A DNA stretch of 7,747 nt from assembly GCA_039933315.1 (NCBI GenBank), contig JBDTOI010000187.1, positions 1 through 7,747 of the forward strand, written 5' to 3'. Every line of letters starts with the position of its first letter. Positions within the stretch are counted from its first letter, which is position 1. The notes under the pieces are model-generated. The model did not search any database. It saw nothing but the letters and a program-made list of their open reading frames with translations, and was not told the origin of the DNA. A program made the translations under genes and the position numbers. The DNA comes from DASXRU01 sp039933315. Lineage in GTDB: Bacteria; Acidobacteriota; Blastocatellia; Pyrinomonadales; Pyrinomonadaceae. Positions 1 through 6,016 of this stretch are shown one piece after another.

Positions 1-5
1 CGGTG

Positions 6-90
6 TATAGGTCCTATGGGTCTTATAGGTCCTATGGGTCTTATAGGTCCTATGGATCTTATAGGTCCTATGGATCTAATAGGTCCTATG
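6..90. repeat. 18-bp tandem repeat array (about 4.7 copies)
   Basis: The array is built from two alternating 9-bp half units, TATAGGTCC and TATGGGTCT (or TATGGATCT), giving an 18-bp period. Units start at 6, 24, 42, 60 and 78; the last is partial and has AATAGGTCC as its first half. Each unit contains ATAGG-T-CCTAT, an 11-bp inverted repeat around a single central base. The first two copies carry GGGTCT and the next two GGATCT, so the array has a variant gradient. Bases 1-5 do not fit the repeat, so the left boundary lies inside the window. It sits 23 bp beyond the actA stop codon. It reads open in one frame as a Tyr-Arg-Ser-Tyr-Gly-Ser repeat, which is most simply a by-product of an 18-bp period. 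Confidence 0.93.
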
Positions 91-113
91 TTTCTTTTTT
101 CTTCCTCTCCACT

Positions 114-782
114 TCACCTGTGACAGGTGGAACAGCTGGTCAAAATGTTTGGGCCCTGGACGTGATACTGCTTCAGCAAGTCGCGTCCCTGAGCGATCTC
201 TTCTTTCGACTTATTCTGTGGCCGCCACTCCATATCGAAAATCTTTTCCCTGGGTCGCACAAACTTCTCAGGACTGCGATGACATTCCAGGCACCATTCC
301 ATTTGCAGCGATGAAGCCTGGTAAGCAATCGGCATTTGATCGACGCGGCCGTGACAGGTCGAGCAGCCCACGCCTTTTTTCACGTGAATACTGTGATTGA
401 AGTAGGCGTAATCCGGCAGATCGTGCACCCGGATCCATTCCAGTGGCTTGCCGGTTTTCAAACTGCTACGAACCGGCTCCAGATACGGACTGTCAGCCCA
501 GATTTGCTTGTGGCAATTCATGCAGGTGCTGGTCGAAGGCATGCCCGCCGACGCCGCCGTTTCGACAGACGTATGACAGTAACGGCAATCGAGGCCGTCA
601 TCGCCCACGTGATGTTTGTGACTGAATTGAACCGGTTGCTGGCGCTCGATCCACTGGCCGGTGTTCCAACCCGAACGGTTGATCTCGGCCGTGACCCACA
701 GCGCCGCCAGCAGAATGAAGATGGCGCCGAAGATGGTGGCCCTCGCTAGATAGTTCGTGCTGTGACGAAAAATCTGTGGCAT
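114..782 (-). CDS. actA: ActA-like pentaheme cytochrome c of alternative complex III
   Basis: A 222-residue membrane-anchored multiheme cytochrome. An N-terminal hydrophobic segment at about residues 14-31 should act as an uncleaved anchor, placing the rest on the outer face of the membrane. Five CXXCH heme-c motifs are visible at residues 66-70, 87-91, 140-144, 164-168 and 217-221, and extra His residues (54, 57, 58, 130, 133) could be distal ligands. Five hemes, one N-terminal helix and this length match ActA, the subunit of the quinol-oxidising alternative complex III that passes electrons towards periplasmic carriers. In known operons actB, an iron-sulfur/molybdopterin-like subunit, follows actA; here it would lie beyond the left edge and cannot be confirmed. 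The last heme motif is only one residue from the C terminus. No close Shine-Dalgarno precedes the ATG; a GAGG lies about 16 nt upstream. A stand-alone cytochrome c3-family protein is the alternative. Confidence 0.85.
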   Translation of the reverse strand: MPQIFRHSTNYLARATIFGAIFILLAALWVTAEINRSGWNTGQWIERQQPVQFSHKHHVGDDGLDCRYCHTSVETAASAGMPSTSTCMNCHKQIWADSPYLEPVRSSLKTGKPLEWIRVHDLPDYAYFNHSIHVKKGVGCSTCHGRVDQMPIAYQASSLQMEWCLECHRSPEKFVRPREKIFDMEWRPQNKSKEEIAQGRDLLKQYHVQGPNILTSCSTCHR

Positions 783-1063
783 CGCTGGAAGCTCTGGCCT
801 CGATGCTGACGAGACTGCGGTAGCCGTAAAAGCGAGACTGCGAAGCTACACTGGGAAAAAATAAGTGCCGATAATGCAGGCGTCGCCGGCAGACTAATAC
901 TCGGTGCCGGTTAGCGCCTGCTGAACTTTAACGCACAGGTACCTACGAAATTGCTTCCTGTACTAAACGCTTTTAGAAATATTGCTAAGGCCGACTACTT
1001 TAACAGATGGGCAGGGTTTTTCAAGTTAGCTTTACTGACATTAAGAGACGTTCCAGGTAGAAA
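783..1063. other. gene-free stretch upstream of actA
   Basis: About 280 bp between the actA start and the fold-back at 1064. It should hold the promoter of actA on the minus strand, but I found no convincing -35/-10 pair with 16-18 bp spacing. The nonamer GAGACTGCG occurs twice (811-819 and 834-842), which may be chance. I see no credible coding region here. Confidence 0.5.
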
Positions 1064-1176
1064 GAGCGGGGGGCAAGCCCACCTTCCTGACTGCAAGTAT
1101 TCGCAGGTGAGCTCAAGATTCAGCGTCAAGCTCAATTCAACCTACTTGCAGTCAGGAAGGCGGTTTGCCCCCGCTC
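1064..1176. repeat. long imperfect inverted repeat (fold-back element)
   Basis: The left arm (1064-1099) and right arm (1143-1176) are near-perfect reverse complements. The inner 18 bp (CCTTCCTGACTGCAAGTA and its complement) match without error. The outer part pairs GAGCGGGGG with CCCCCGCTC, with a short mismatched stretch between. The loop is 43 nt and contains a minor GAGCT/AGCTC pairing. No T-tract follows either arm, so it is not a typical intrinsic terminator. It lies between the ROK stop (1225) and the actA start (782), both minus-strand genes, so it would be transcribed if ROK transcripts run on. Size and structure suggest a dispersed REP- or MITE-like palindrome; no transposase or target duplication is seen. 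Confidence 0.88.
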
Positions 1177-1224
1177 CATTCTGTGGTAGAGCTAGTTCGA
1201 GGTTTGGAGTGATATGGAAAGATG

Positions 1225-2190
1225 TTAGGCGCTGGCGCTCTTGACAGCGTCGCGGGCCAACAGTGCGGCACCGATCGCCACCGAATCAGGTCCGAGTTTT
1301 GCGCCCGTAATCTTTGTAGATTCAAAGCAGGGTTGGAAAGCGCGCCGGCGCGCCTCTTCGATAATAGGCTTGAGGATCAAATCGCCGGCTTCCATTACGC
1401 CGCCACCGAGCACAATCAGTTCAATGCTCATGAGATTGATGACGCTCGCTACCGCCGTGCCGATGTACTTGCCGGTGCGCTCGATCATCATTAGCGAAAA
1501 ATCGTCGCCGTTGGTTGCTTCGCGGGCCATGTCGGCAGCGGTGAAATCTTTGTTCATTGCCAGCCGGGAAAGTGAAGAGGTTCCATCGCGATTCAGTCTG
1601 TCATTCGCGCGCCGCACAATGTTTGGCGCCGAGGCAACTGTCTCCAGGCAACCGGTGTTGCCGCAAACACACTCGATTCCTTCCGTATCAATCGTGATGT
1701 GGCCTATTTCGCCGGCGCATCCGGAAGCCCCGATCCAGAGTTTGCCGTCAAGAATCAGAGCCCCGCCAATTCCTTCCCCGATAGTGATGTAGAACATATC
1801 GCGATAGTCGCTTCCCACGCCGACTTTGAATTCGCCATAGGCGGCGGCATTGGCGTCGTTTTCCAGCTCGACGCGCAATCCCGTTTCTTTGACCAGCTGC
1901 GCATGGATGTCGCCCCGCACCACTGAAGGCAGGTCGGAAGAAACCAGCACGCGATCTGTTTCGCGGTTGACCAGGCCCGGAATACCCACGCCCACCGCGT
2001 CAACATTGGACGAGAGCTTGCGGAGCTCAAGGATCGTCCCGGCCACCTGGGCCACAATCTGGTCGCGGTTAAGAGGCGCTTCACGCCGTTCCAGTACGCG
2101 GCCATCACCACTGGCCAGTACCGCCTGCAGGCTTCGCCCGGAAAGGCCTATGCCGATGAAGTTGGTTGTTGATTGAGTGGGGTTTGCCAT
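1225..2190 (-). CDS. ROK-family protein (sugar kinase-like, degenerate phosphate motifs)
   Basis: 321 residues, usual for a ROK sugar kinase and too short at the N terminus for the winged-helix domain of ROK repressors. Visible family marks are ENDANAA at residues 110-116 with the catalytic Asp at 112, and the ROK zinc site His164 followed by CVCGNTGC at 174-181 (Cys174, Cys176, Cys181). A glycine-rich LGGG at 261-264 fits the adenosine-binding region. Two motifs deviate. The N-terminal phosphate-1 loop, normally of the form D-x-G-G-T, reads IGIGLSGRS (residues 12-20), lacking the Asp and Thr. The phosphate-2 loop, usually G-T-G, reads TIGEGIGG (136-143). Members phosphorylate glucose, N-acetylglucosamine, N-acetylmannosamine or fructose in the cytoplasm; the substrate cannot be read here, and the changes may weaken ATP use. 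A sigma70-like promoter at 2244-2272 supports the chosen start. Confidence 0.88.
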   Translation of the reverse strand: MANPTQSTTNFIGIGLSGRSLQAVLASGDGRVLERREAPLNRDQIVAQVAGTILELRKLSSNVDAVGVGIPGLVNRETDRVLVSSDLPSVVRGDIHAQLVKETGLRVELENDANAAAYGEFKVGVGSDYRDMFYITIGEGIGGALILDGKLWIGASGCAGEIGHITIDTEGIECVCGNTGCLETVASAPNIVRRANDRLNRDGTSSLSRLAMNKDFTAADMAREATNGDDFSLMMIERTGKYIGTAVASVINLMSIELIVLGGGVMEAGDLILKPIIEEARRRAFQPCFESTKITGAKLGPDSVAIGAALLARDAVKSASA

Positions 2191-2243
2191 GTTTAGCGAT
2201 AGTCTTTCAGAGAATTGCCTGATGATGGGCAGGGAATGGCCGG

Positions 2244-2272
2244 ATTGTAATAAACGACCTGAAGGCTGTCAA
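2244..2272 (-). promoter_or_regulatory. sigma70-type promoter for the ROK gene
   Basis: Read on the minus strand: a perfect TTGACA -35 box (complement of 2267-2272), a 17-bp spacer, and a TACAAT -10 box (complement of 2244-2249) that differs from consensus at one position. Transcription would begin near 2237, giving a leader of roughly 45 nt before the ATG at 2190. This is the best promoter match in the window. Confidence 0.75.
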
Positions 2273-2296
2273 ACGTGGGGCTTCTGCGTGTAAAAT
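2266..2296 (+). promoter_or_regulatory. possible weak promoter for the uspA-dedA run
   Basis: On the plus strand a TAAAAT -10-like box (2291-2296) lies downstream of CTGTCA (2266-2271) with a long 19-bp spacer. The -35 candidate overlaps the -35 box of the divergent ROK promoter. If transcription starts near 2303, the ATG at 2295 could not be the start of the stress-protein gene, in agreement with the choice of 2346. The match is modest and could be chance. Confidence 0.3.
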
Positions 2297-2345
2297 GCGA
2301 CGCGACTCGAATACCCACGTTCTTAAGACGTTCCAGGACCCGGCG

Positions 2346-2846
2346 ATGCCTGATGCAAAAGAGCGCGCAGCTGATACGCTCGGCAAAGTTAGAAGCGTTC
2401 TGCTGCCGACGGATTTCAGCGACTGTGCCAGCTTCGCGCTGCCCTATGCCGCGGGTATCGCGCGGGCCACGGGAGCATCGTTACTCTGCCTGCATGTGGT
2501 GGAAACCGCCGTGCCCGCAGTCGGCTACACCGGCATGTCCGAACCCTTGCCCATAGGGGACCTTAGTGAACAGCTCGAGGACTCAGCCGAACGAGAATTA
2601 CCTAAGATTGCCGAGTGCGAAGAATGCGCCGGGCTAAATGTTGAAGAATTGATAGTACATGGTGACGCGGCGACGGAAATCGCCCGCGTGGCAAAGGAAA
2701 GGGGCGTTGACCTGATCGTCGTTTCATCGCACGGTCGCACGGGACTGGGACGTATGCTGTTCGGCTCTACCGCCGAAGCCGTAGTGCGCCACGCGACCTG
2801 TCCGGTGCTCGTCGTTAAGCCACCACAGGAAGAAGACCAGGCTTAA
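2346..2846 (+). CDS. universal stress protein, UspA family
   Basis: A 166-residue single-domain cytoplasmic Usp protein. The N-terminal strand has the typical VRSVLLPTDFSDCA (residues 15-28), with the Asp (23) that usually contacts the adenine moiety. Near the C terminus SSHGRTGLGRMLFGST (127-142) gives the ATP-binding pattern G-x2-G-x9-G-S/T, with the first Gly replaced by Ser, followed by the closing strand CPVLVV (152-157). This predicts an ATP-binding Usp. I start it at 2346 because AGGA at 2335-2338 gives a ribosome binding site with 7-nt spacing and because the family usually begins shortly before the first strand. An in-frame ATG at 2295 would add 17 unconserved residues without a ribosome binding site. 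The DedA gene follows 30 bp later, probably co-transcribed. Exact physiological role unknown. Confidence 0.93.
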   Translation: MPDAKERAADTLGKVRSVLLPTDFSDCASFALPYAAGIARATGASLLCLHVVETAVPAVGYTGMSEPLPIGDLSEQLEDSAERELPKIAECEECAGLNVEELIVHGDAATEIARVAKERGVDLIVVSSHGRTGLGRMLFGSTAEAVVRHATCPVLVVKPPQEEDQA

Positions 2847-2876
2847 ACGGCATACGTCGATCGCTTATTCCAGGCC

Positions 2877-3668
2877 ATGCACTCACTGCTTACTATGCCC
2901 TGCGCGCTGCTCACCCTGCTGAACACCCTCCAGTTCGTTTATGATCTGATTGGTCAGTATGGTCTTTACTCGGTCTTTTTTTTGGTGATGATCGAGGGAG
3001 ACCTTACCTTGCTGATAGCCGGGGTGCTGGCCCACAGCGCGTTTTTTGGCGAGTATAGTTTTGTCCGGGTACTTTTATGGGGCACCCTGGGCGGCGTTGC
3101 CAGCGATAACCTTGCCTATGGTCTGGGGCGTGGGTTCGGCAAGACGGTGCGGGGCACTTATTTTTATCGCAAGGCGTCGCCGCGGCTGGAGCGGTTAACG
3201 GATAAGTTCGGGCCGCTCTCGATTTTTCTTTCCAAGTATATTTACGGACTCCGCTGGGCTTCGTGTGTTTTTTACGGTGTGGGGCGCATGCGTTATCCCC
3301 GCTTCCTGCTGGTGTCGTTTGCCAGTTGCTTTGTCTGGGTTTTTATTCTTAGCGGGGCCGGATATTTCTTCAGCAGCGCCGTGATGCGGCTGATTGGAGA
3401 TTTCCGGCATATTGGAAAGATCCTGCTGGTAATTGTGGTGGTGGGAATTGCGGCCTTCTATCTGGTAAAGCGTTACTACGTGTCGAAAAAGGTGGAGGAA
3501 GCAGAGCCGGAACGATTACAGGAACTGGAGCACGCGGCGCTGGAAGGGTTGAAGGAGTTGAAGGAAGAGATACAGGAACGTATTCACTTTACATCGCCCC
3601 CGAACCGGGAGGAAGAGGTTCCGGAACCTAAGCGGAAGGCAGCGAAGGGGAAAGCGGAGAGCGAATGA
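2877..3668 (+). CDS. DedA-family (VTT domain) membrane protein with charged C-terminal tail
   Basis: 263 residues. The hydrophobic profile and order of motifs match the DedA/VTT family of inner-membrane proteins, implicated in lipid carrier flipping and proton-dependent envelope maintenance. An acidic motif IEGD sits at residues 39-42 inside the first membrane region, followed by AGVLA (48-52), the Gly/Asp segment GGVASDNLAYGLGRGFG (72-88), the basic motif KYIYGLR (120-126) and a re-entrant or helical region at about 140-165. A last membrane helix spans about 179-198. The acidic residues E40/D42 and Arg126 occupy places where DedA proteins carry functional charges. The tail from about 204 to 263 is rich in Glu, Lys and Arg and likely cytoplasmic, partly coiled coil (208-235); it is longer than in compact DedA proteins. 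Start is uncertain: a second ATG lies at 2895 and the ribosome binding site is weak. Substrate cannot be deduced. Confidence 0.9.
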   Translation: MHSLLTMPCALLTLLNTLQFVYDLIGQYGLYSVFFLVMIEGDLTLLIAGVLAHSAFFGEYSFVRVLLWGTLGGVASDNLAYGLGRGFGKTVRGTYFYRKASPRLERLTDKFGPLSIFLSKYIYGLRWASCVFYGVGRMRYPRFLLVSFASCFVWVFILSGAGYFFSSAVMRLIGDFRHIGKILLVIVVVGIAAFYLVKRYYVSKKVEEAEPERLQELEHAALEGLKELKEEIQERIHFTSPPNREEEVPEPKRKAAKGKAESE

Positions 3669-3674
3669 CCCTTT

Positions 3675-3722
3675 ATGATTTGAAATTTCAAATTTCAAAT
3701 TTGAGATCCTGGATTTCAGATT
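3675..3722. repeat. AT-rich AAATTT palindromic repeat
   Basis: Just after the dedA stop the sequence repeats ATTTGAAATTTC / AAATTTCAAATTTGA. TTTGAAATTTCAAA (3680-3693) is a perfect 14-bp palindrome, and a second overlapping one is formed with the next AATTTCAAATTTGAGATC stretch; GGATTTCAGATTGAGG continues the theme with mismatches. It lies in the 135-bp gap between dedA and the GHMP kinase gene and is much richer in A+T than the flanking genes. It resembles low-complexity dispersed repeats between genes. It could also melt or terminate weakly, but no GC stem with T-tract is present. Confidence 0.7.
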
Positions 3723-3803
3723 GAGGAACGAACGAGACCAGCAGAAGACTCAGTCAGAAAAGAAGGCCAATCAGAAAAAAGAACACACAGCTCGATCCAA
3801 AAA

Positions 3804-4811
3804 ATGATTATTGAATCCTCAGCACCCACCAGGGTAGACCTCGCCGGCGGCACCATTGATATTTGGCCGCTCTACTTGTTCCATGCCGGCGCCGCTACCG
3901 TAAATTTTGCCACCTCCATGCGCGCCCGCGTGCGCATTGAGACAAACGAAGATGGCCGCATCGTGCTCGAGTCTCGCGATCGGAAGGTGTCATTCGAAAC
4001 AACCCTCGCAGCCATCGAAGACCTGGTGCGCGAAGAACGCCTGGAGCTCATTTCCAAGCTGGTCCATTTTTTCAAACCCACCACCGGTTTTCATTTGACT
4101 GCCGTTAGTGAAGCGCCCGCCGGCGCCGGACTGGCCGGCTCTTCCGCGCTCGCTATCGCTTGCATTGGAGCCTTGAACCGCCTGGTTGGCGATCGTTACG
4201 AGCAGCGTAAGTTCGTAACGATTGCCGCCAACATCGAAACCACTGTGATCAAGGTCCCGGCCGGTTTCCAGGATTACTACTCCGCACTCTATGGTTCGAC
4301 CTCCTGCATTTACTTCCGGCCTGATGGAATTGAGCGCGAAGGCCTGGTAGTTGACGACGCTCGGCTCGAAGAGCGCATTGCTATCTGCTACACGGGCGAG
4401 CCCAGACTTTCCGGCACTAATAACTGGGACATCTTCAAGCGCCACATCGATGGCGATCCGGAGTTGTTTCAATTATTTGAAGGCATACGCGACTCGGCCC
4501 TGGCCGTGCGGCAGGCACTGCTGGCAAACGACTGGGAACGGTTGGTCGAGATAATGCGTCTGGCCTATCCCAAGCGGAAGAGTCTGGCCCCGGGCGTTAC
4601 CACGCCACAGATGGATACGCTGGTGGAAAAAGCGCTGGCCAACGGAGCTGAAGCGGCGAAGGTTTGCGGCGCCGGTGGCGGCGGTTGCATTGCATTCCTT
4701 TGTGCGGAAGGTCGCCGGCAGGACGTTGAACGCGCGTTAGCGACAGAAGGAGGCGCCGAAGTTTTGCCCTGGAAGATCTCGCGCGAAGGTCTGGTGGTAG
4801 AGGAGAGTTAG
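3804..4811 (+). CDS. GHMP-family kinase, sugar (heptose/fucose-type) kinase-like
   Basis: 335 residues, normal for a GHMP small-molecule kinase. Motif 1 is APTRVDLAGGTIDIWP (residues 7-22), the substrate-binding N-terminal strand, of the 'DLAGG-T-D' type found in heptose-7-phosphate and fucose kinases rather than the galactokinase or mevalonate kinase type. Motif 2, APAGAGLAGSSALA (104-117), is the phosphate-binding loop. GFQDYYSALYG (154-164) carries the likely catalytic Asp157, and motif 3, KVCGAGGGGCIAFL (286-299), closes the active site. It should phosphorylate a sugar or sugar phosphate with ATP in the cytoplasm, perhaps feeding nucleotide-sugar synthesis for surface glycans, but no nucleotidyltransferase or epimerase partner is adjacent, so the substrate is open. 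No Shine-Dalgarno is apparent before the ATG; the upstream 50 nt are A-rich. It is convergent with the next gene. Confidence 0.9.
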   Translation: MIIESSAPTRVDLAGGTIDIWPLYLFHAGAATVNFATSMRARVRIETNEDGRIVLESRDRKVSFETTLAAIEDLVREERLELISKLVHFFKPTTGFHLTAVSEAPAGAGLAGSSALAIACIGALNRLVGDRYEQRKFVTIAANIETTVIKVPAGFQDYYSALYGSTSCIYFRPDGIEREGLVVDDARLEERIAICYTGEPRLSGTNNWDIFKRHIDGDPELFQLFEGIRDSALAVRQALLANDWERLVEIMRLAYPKRKSLAPGVTTPQMDTLVEKALANGAEAAKVCGAGGGGCIAFLCAEGRRQDVERALATEGGAEVLPWKISREGLVVEES

Positions 4812-4817
4812 TGAATT

Positions 4818-4903
4818 CGCAGATTACACAGATGGCAGGAGGCAGACGGCGACTCCACTCTCTTTGCTTCCGTTTGAATCTGCGTAATCTGCGTAATCTG
4901 TGG
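4818..4903. repeat. CGCAGATTA-type inverted repeat with 9-bp tandem units
   Basis: CGCAGATTACACAGAT (4818-4833) pairs with ATCTGCGTAATCTGCG (4878-4893) at 15 of 16 positions; AGACGG/CCGTTT extends the pairing inward. The right arm consists of three 9-bp units, AATCTGCGT, AATCTGCGT and AATCTGTGG (4877-4903), so alternative registers can pair. It begins seven bases after the stop of the GHMP kinase gene and ends 21 bp before the stop of the convergent gene, so it could help both transcripts end, although no T-tract is present. The arms resemble those of the element at 5863-5964. Confidence 0.82.
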
Positions 4904-4924
4904 ATAGCTTAAAGTGGACGAACT

Positions 4925-5740
4925 CTACCCGCCGCCACCTTCAGACTTCTCTTTCGCAGCGGCGGCCAGCTTCGTCAGGCGGGCGATCTTTTCTTCGTGA
5001 GTTTCCCCCGGCACCGGTCCGGTATCAACCACTCCACAATATTCAGCGCGGTGTAACTCGCCGCTGGCCCGCTTAACGGCGGGCTTTGCTGCGCCCGCTG
5101 CCAATGGCTCGGCCGAACGGGTGACTGTATCCGGCGCGAGGTCAGCAGGTGTTTCCGGCGCCGCTACTGGTGACGCAGTCGCAGCCGCCGGAGTCAAAGG
5201 AGCAGCTGACGCCTGGCCGGTAGCCGCCTGCGCTTCGGCAGCCGGGCGATGAGCATCGGCTTGCGCTGAAGAATCAGCGGGCGCTACTGGAGCCGTAGCT
5301 TTGGCCGGCGCCTGAGCGTGCCCGGCCAAAGCTTCGGCCAGAACGTAAACGCCCTTCTCGTTCTTCTTAATTACCGGCATGGTGCCGCCGGCTGCCTGCA
5401 ACAACGCCGTCAGTTCCGCCTGCACGAATCGATGCTGTTTATCCGGATCGCGCAGGTGCCCCAGAGGCGGTCCCATGTAAAGGGTGCCGCAGACCTGGCA
5501 TTTGAAAAGCACATCATCGCCTCGCAGGTGCACCTCAGCTTCTTCGCCCGCGGTGCGCAACTGTTTCAAGTGTCCATTGCAGAGCTTTCCTTTTTCATTC
5601 TTCTCATTACAAACCGTCTGCGCGTTGGTGATCTTTTTAGGCACGGCCGGACGCGTGTCAGTTGGCCCATTTGATTCGGGCGCAGCCACCTGCGGAGCGT
5701 TGGCGTTGGCAGTGTTCAAGTTTGAAGCGTCGGCTGACAT
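4925..5740 (-). CDS. unrecognised protein with zinc-ribbon-like Cys cluster and Ala/Pro linker
   Basis: 271 residues in three parts; I do not recognise the family. Residues 1-38 are polar, Asn/Ala/Pro-rich and probably disordered. Residues 40-140 look folded: Cys44 and Cys54 (C-x9-C), His57, then CQVC at 81-84, a spacing that could bind one zinc ion as a ribbon; GTLYMGPPLGH (85-95) and an Ala/Gly-rich stretch follow. Residues 141-225 form a long Ala/Pro/Thr linker, likely disordered. The C terminus has a short ordered-looking part with Cys235 in AEYCGVVDTGPVPG, then a helix EEKIARLTKLAAAAKEK (250-266) and a Gly-rich end. No signal peptide or membrane segment, so cytoplasmic. AAGGA lies about 12 nt before the ATG, and a promoter at 5789-5817 supports the start. 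A nucleic-acid-binding or scaffold role is only a guess. Confidence 0.8.
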   Translation of the reverse strand: MSADASNLNTANANAPQVAAPESNGPTDTRPAVPKKITNAQTVCNEKNEKGKLCNGHLKQLRTAGEEAEVHLRGDDVLFKCQVCGTLYMGPPLGHLRDPDKQHRFVQAELTALLQAAGGTMPVIKKNEKGVYVLAEALAGHAQAPAKATAPVAPADSSAQADAHRPAAEAQAATGQASAAPLTPAAATASPVAAPETPADLAPDTVTRSAEPLAAGAAKPAVKRASGELHRAEYCGVVDTGPVPGETHEEKIARLTKLAAAAKEKSEGGGG

Positions 5741-5788
5741 TGCTATCAGTTTTCCTTAGCGGACAGTTTGGCGGAAGGCTCGGCGGGA

Positions 5789-5817
5789 ATCTTACCGAGA
5801 GCAATTAGCCGCGTCAA
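5789..5817 (-). promoter_or_regulatory. sigma70-type promoter for the Cys-cluster protein gene
   Basis: Read on the minus strand: TTGACG (complement of 5812-5817, 5 of 6 to the -35 consensus), a 17-bp spacer, then TAAGAT (complement of 5789-5794, 4 of 6 including the key outer bases). Transcription would start near 5782, giving a leader of about 40 nt before the ATG at 5740. Confidence 0.55.
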
Positions 5818-5862
5818 CAAGCTAACGTCGCAATGACCTGTGTGGTTTGGTGAACTGCATTT

Positions 5863-5964
5863 AGCCGCAGATTAACGCGGATAAGAAAGATCAGAAAGAA
5901 CGTTTTCATAACTGATTTGAAATTCCGGGTTCTAATCCGTGTTTATCTGCGTAAATCTGCGGCT
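5863..5964. repeat. GCCGCAGATTA-type inverted repeat
   Basis: The left arm 5863-5896 begins AGCCGCAGATTAACGCGGAT. The right arm 5930-5964 is its imperfect complement, ending ATCTGCGTAAATCTGCGGCT. The first 11 bp pair perfectly, and the rest pairs with scattered mismatches and one single-base gap. The loop is about 33 nt. It lies in the 276-bp gap between two divergently oriented genes (the Cys-cluster protein and the Nudix gene), so it is not positioned as a terminator. Its core, GCAGATTA, is shared with the element at 4818-4903. Confidence 0.85.
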
Positions 5965-6016
5965 GATCTCTTAGTCTACCAGGTGCCTCTAGTCGTCGTG
6001 TTACTCTAACCATCCA

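Noticed and set aside
6..90. CRISPR array
   Set aside because: The units are contiguous with an 18-bp period and no unique spacers; there are no cas genes.
3..314. Open frame starting with a Tyr-Arg-Ser-Tyr-Gly-Ser repeat
   Set aside because: The repeat protein is just the translation of the 18-bp tandem array, and the rest runs antisense through the clearly coding heme protein gene. No ribosome binding site.
951..1244. 97-residue open frame in the gap upstream of actA
   Set aside because: It runs straight through the long inverted repeat, so both arms are translated, and it ends inside the ROK gene. No family resemblance or ribosome binding site.
1046..2338. Shared GACGTTCCAGG at about 1047 and 2328 as a possible operator or attachment site
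   Set aside because: An 11-bp match with differing flanks and no common gene context; likely chance.
3990..4472. 160-residue open frame antisense to the GHMP kinase gene
   Set aside because: Wholly inside a gene with intact motifs 1-3; typical antisense shadow in GC-rich coding sequence.
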